A stretch of DNA of 64,000 bases, from NCBI GenBank assembly GCA_921293015.1, contig OV121089.1:40906520-40970519 (forward strand), in the 5' to 3' direction. Both the position numbers and the translations under genes were made by a program. The stretch comes from Phorcus lineatus (Eukaryota; Mollusca; Gastropoda; Trochida; Trochidae). The notes under the pieces are model-generated. The model ran no database searches. It saw nothing but the letters and a program-made list of their open reading frames with translations, and was not told the DNA's origin. This document shows positions 61,001 to 64,000 of this stretch, one piece after another. Position 1 is the first letter of the stretch. Each line of letters opens with the position of its first letter.

Positions 61001-62536
61001 GACGACCCAAGGATGTTGTTTAACTCATGGATTGGCGGATACTCTACAAAAGAACTAGAAATATCCCAACGAAACGACCCCGACTTGGGCAAAGTTCATT
61101 TATGGATGGACAGTGACGTCCCAACCCAGAGAGAACACCTTCTCCTGGAGAGCCCAGCTCTCAAGCATTACTGGTTGTGCAGGTTTCAGATCACAAGGAA
61201 AGAAGGTGTGCTCTATTACCGATGGGAAGAAATAGACCAGGTCTGCAAATGGTTGTTTTTGGTACCAAGGAGGATGAGGGAGGAAATACTGAAATGCTGT
61301 CATGAGTCCCCCCTCTCTGGGCACCCTGGCATGACCAGGACGAAGGAGCGTGTACGCCAATCATTCTTTTGGCATGGCATGGCATGTCGGCGGATGTGGA
61401 GAGATTTGTGGCTCAATGTCACACTTGCCAAGTAAAAAAAAGGGAAAATAGAGAAATCAGAGCTCCCCTTCAAGACTACCAAAGTGGGTCTCCTCTTGAA
61501 CGTGTCCAGTTGGACATCCTTGGACCCTTTCCAGTGTCAGCTAAGGGAAACAAATATATTTTAGTCGTCATGGACCAGTTTACGAAATGGGTCGAAGCTT
61601 TTGCCATTCCAAACCAAGAGGCAGAAAGTGTATGTAAGACCTTTGTAGAGGAATTCATTACAAGGTACGGTGTACCACTGGAAGTCCACACCGATCAAGG
61701 GAAGCAATTTGACAGCAACCTTTTCAAACGAATATGTGTTCTGCTGGACGTGGCTAAAACCAGAACAACTCCATACCATCCGTCCTCTAATGGACTAGTT
61801 GAAAGATTCAACCGGACTCTCTTGCAGATGTTGCGGTGTTACTGTGATCAAAGCCAAAGTGACTGGGATGTGCACTTGCACGAGAAGAAGAAACCATAAC
61901 AATCACTGGCGCCACTGCGGCACAGTGCAGCTAGCTTCTGTCAACAGGATGTACAGAGTCATCAACCTGAATCACTGGAGCCACCGCGGCACAGTGAAGC
62001 AGACAACAAGGGAGATGCCAAAATTGAAGATAGTTCTTACTCACTGGTGCCACAGAGGCACAGTGCAACTGATGTCTCAGATCTTGCTCTGGAGGATGAG
62101 TTTGTGGGCTCACACGTACCAAAGGTGGCCGGTGAGACAAATCAACATGAAGGGGCAGCGACAGATGAAGGTGTTGACAACATGGACCTATCCCAGTTGG
62201 CAGCATCCCCAGCAGCCGTCTTCACCAGAACTGGACGACCGATCAGGAAACCTAACAAGTTGAATTTGTAGATCCATTTTGTTATTTGATAGAAAAGACA
62301 TTGTCCATTCTAGATAAAAAGGGGGCAGTGTAGTGACGTTGCAGTGTAGTGTTATCGAGTAACACTGCCTTGCAATCGCGCTGCTAATGTAACCGCGCTG
62401 CTAATGTAACCTCGCTGTATGTGAGAGCAGACGAATAAAAGATGGCATCATAACAAAACGTGTTAGTCGTCTCTCGTCTACATAGTAGCGTTCCCACGTC
62501 AAGGACGAAGGAACCCAAAGGCAAACAAACGCTACA
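58034..62536 (+). mobile_element. Fossil Ty3/Gypsy-like LTR retrotransposon (Gag-Pol)
   Basis: Parts in order are: the later part of Gag with a CCHC zinc knuckle (CYNCGVSGHFAKDC, about 58540), an aspartic protease (DTGADATIIS, about 58750), reverse transcriptase (LDLQMGYHQIPM, then YLDDVIV about 60040), RNase H (DTDASHYGIGAVL, about 60490) and integrase (zinc-binding region about 61290-61430, catalytic core about 61500-61850). A stretch at 61900-62230 repeats the phrase CACTG(G)(C/A/T)GCCAC...GGCACAGTG three times. The order PR-RT-RH-IN places it in Metaviridae; no envelope gene is seen. The copy is broken in a handful of places yet long frames persist, so it is fairly young. Only one LTR is recognisable, so LTR divergence cannot date it. 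Confidence 0.93.
62329..62536 (+). repeat. Single recognisable LTR of the Ty3/Gypsy-like element
   Basis: It begins TGTAGTGACG directly after a purine-rich tract (AAAAAGGGGGCAG) and ends AACGCTACA, so the ends form TGTAG...CTACA. It contains AATAAAAG near 62434 as a possible polyadenylation signal. The sequence just to its right (62537-62613) resembles the left edge of the internal region (58034-58126: ATATTTACCCAACG ... CCTTCTCTGGGA). The LTR is thus followed by leader-like sequence, which suggests a tandem or rearranged insertion. Confidence 0.7.
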
Positions 62537-62679
62537 ATATTTACCCAACGACTGGTGATTCCCACACCCACAACTGGCGCGCAGCATACCGCCTTCTCTG
62601 GGACGTCTGCTAACTTCAGAACCAAGCGAAGGACATTCCTCATGTCTTGTCTTTATATTCATTTTACTTATATGTGCTT

Positions 62680-63430
62680 ATACATAGTAATTTATGATAA
62701 CCTTAGTCAATAGCTTGAAATTCAACCAGAGAGAAATATAAGATAACCAAAAGTTATTGTTGTAAATTCAATTATTAAGAAACATTAACAAACCTCAATC
62801 AATTATCTATTTAAGGGAAGGAGACTTTTACCAACATCAGTGAGCAAAGGTAACCTTAGACAATGTTATACTGAATACTAAGAAATACAAGATAACCAAT
62901 AATCTTGTTTCAAGATGAATCCCAAATGCAGCCTGTTATGGATTAGCCGTTGACAATAAGGATAAACACCTATAGTCTCCAGTAATCTTTTCTGCTAGAT
63001 AGAACTGACAGAGAAACACTTCCCTGCAATAGTGAGCAAAAGTTATCAAAGATAACCTCATGCTATAGCTATAAACCCATTTCTTATGAACTACAGGAAA
63101 AGTTCAAGCTACGATAAACATCAATTGGTTAAGAAATATAAGACAACTTCAAGATATTGCTGTACATTATTAGTTAAGAAATATATGACAGTAATGCTGA
63201 ACATCCATTAGTCAAGAAATATATGACTACATCAAGCAATGCTGAACATCCATTGGTTAAGAAACATATGACTACCTCAAGATATGCTGAACATCCATTG
63301 GTTAAGAAACATATGACTACCTCAAGATATGCTGAACATACATTGGTTAAGAAATATAAGATAGCCACAAATTATTGCTGTACTCTTAATTTGTTTTCCA
63401 TTATATTTACATTTTTTGTTTGTTATTTTC
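62680..63430. repeat. Satellite-like repeats right of the LTR element, with a 45-bp tandem array
   Basis: The blocks at 62930-63110 repeat phrases from 54640-55930 (TTATGGATTAGCCGTTGA, ACACTTCCCTGCAATAG), so the same repeat family resumes beyond the LTR element. Between about 63165 and 63362 the word GCTGAACATCCATT recurs at 63196, 63241, 63286 and 63331, exactly 45 bases apart. The frames made by this array are repeat artefacts. Confidence 0.8.
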
Positions 63431-63600
63431 AGCTGCAGTACAATCTCTGCCCTAAAAGCTAGGATCAAGAAATTGGAAAAGGAAATCCAGTTTGAGTGAA
63501 TTCTGCAACTTCTGTGATACAGAATACAAACAGACTGTCAAACATGTGAACACAAGGTGGCTAAGCCTTGAAAGAGCTGTGGCAAGAAATTGGGAGTTAT
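63430..63600 (+). pseudogene. Fragment of a hAT-derived (ZNF862/DUF4371-like) protein
   Basis: After an acceptor-like TTATTTTCAG the sequence gives coil-like words (ARIKKLEKEIQFE), then, starting near 63498, EFCNFCDTEYKQTVKHVNTR and WLSLERAVARNWEL followed by a stop. The phrase FC.TEY...KHV.TRWLSLERAV is, from memory, characteristic of the catalytic region of hAT-related domesticated proteins such as ZNF862-like or DUF4371 proteins. Frames are interrupted and no upstream zinc finger is seen. A weaker relative of the first part lies at 56105-56170. Confidence 0.55.
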
Positions 63601-63659
63601 AAGGGGGAAAGAAGCTACTTTATTTCCAGTAAAGAAAGTCAGTTAAGATTCGAGAGGCT

Positions 63660-63900
63660 AAAGCCCCTTACACATGCACCCGTTTACTCCCATGAGTATA
63701 TATACTCCTGTAAGTATATTTGCTTACGGTAAGTAAACGTGTCATGTGAACGCGTTTACTTATGGGAGTATCCCTGCTCCTGGAGTAAATTTACACCACC
63801 TCAGGGGGTCTAGTATAAGTATTATACTCCCTAAGTAAATTTACTCCATAAGTAAACTGTGCCATGTGAACGCGTTTTTCTATTACTCCTGGGAGCAAAC
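63660..63900. repeat. Compound inverted/direct repeat rich in TTTACTCC and AAGTAAA
   Basis: CATGTGAACGCGTTT occurs twice (about 63738 and 63852). Words such as TTACTCCCATGAGTA, CTTATGGGAGTA, CTCCATAAGTAAA and ATTACTCCTGGGAG pair with one another in several registers. The stretch looks like a highly folded non-autonomous transposon. Its ends and target duplication are not clear. Confidence 0.5.
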
Positions 63901-63951
63901 AATGTGGATACAAGTCTAAATATAACAAATTCTTGCATCGTCACAAAATTA

Positions 63952-63979
63952 GACCAGACAGTCACATGACCTGTCTGGT
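63952..63979. other. Short perfect hairpin before a T run
   Basis: ACCAGACAG and CTGTCTGGT form a 9-base perfect stem around TCACATGAC, followed by eight or so T. In a bacterium this would read as a terminator; here it is more likely a repeat end. No function is claimed. Confidence 0.4.
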
Positions 63980-64000
63980 TTTTTTTCACCTAGTCCTTGC

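Noticed and set aside
63174-63462. Frames with repeated FLTNGCSAYLEVVI-like words as a repeat protein
   Set aside because: Direct translation of the 45-bp tandem array; both strands are open for the same reason.
1-64000. CRISPR array, bacterial operons, rRNA genes
   Set aside because: No regular repeat-spacer pattern, no ribosome-binding-site-led gene strings and no rRNA-like sequence; the direct repeats present are minisatellites in a eukaryotic genome.

Overview
This is a eukaryotic window, most likely from a mollusc or another lophotrochozoan. The evidence is long GT-AG introns, AT-rich intergenic DNA, tRNA-derived SINEs with short-repeat tails, degenerate LINEs, many small inverted-repeat transposons, a mollusc-like ~153-bp degenerate repeat, and NACHT-WD40 and C2H2 zinc-finger genes of kinds that are multi-copy in lophotrochozoans. 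The species call is inference. Exon models were built by hand from splice sites and reading phase.

Layout. (1) 125-4523, plus strand: a seven-exon two-pass membrane protein resembling TMEM268, with a decayed LINE 3' end beside its fifth exon. (2) 4524-8764: no gene, several small transposon remnants. (3) 8765-9871 and 17575-19341, minus strand: two C2H2 poly-zinc-finger genes (12 and 20 fingers), each with its fingers on one terminal exon. Between them are MITEs, the ~153-bp repeat and a SINE. (4) 24174-32842, minus strand: a seven-exon NACHT/WD40 gene of the NWD1/NWD2 type, with one frame break at a four-C run (25643-25646). (5) 32843-38055: no gene, with a Tc1-like transposase fossil and hairpins. 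(6) 38056-45058: a fresh 3.5-kb tandem duplication carrying a small secreted Frizzled-type cysteine-rich-domain gene. The right copy is open and the left copy has a nonsense codon. In both, the last coding segment grades into a ~70-bp minisatellite. (7) 45511-47195: a LINE with a 16-bp target duplication. (8) 47932-51065: a hAT-type MITE, a mini-SINE and two more copies of a MITE family seen five times in the window. (9) 51571-56100 and 62680-63430: satellite-like repeats, including two exact 983-bp periods. Within them sit a broken gene of possible OB-fold type, a fossil Ty3/Gypsy-like LTR retrotransposon (58034-62536) and a short hAT/ZNF862-like fragment.

The host genes do not form one pathway. 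They are a membrane protein, two DNA-binding regulators, a STAND ATPase scaffold or sensor, and a secreted possibly Wnt-binding protein. The most unusual structure is the duplicated CRD gene with its array of C-terminal-segment repeats. The most repeat-driven region is the right-hand 13 kb.
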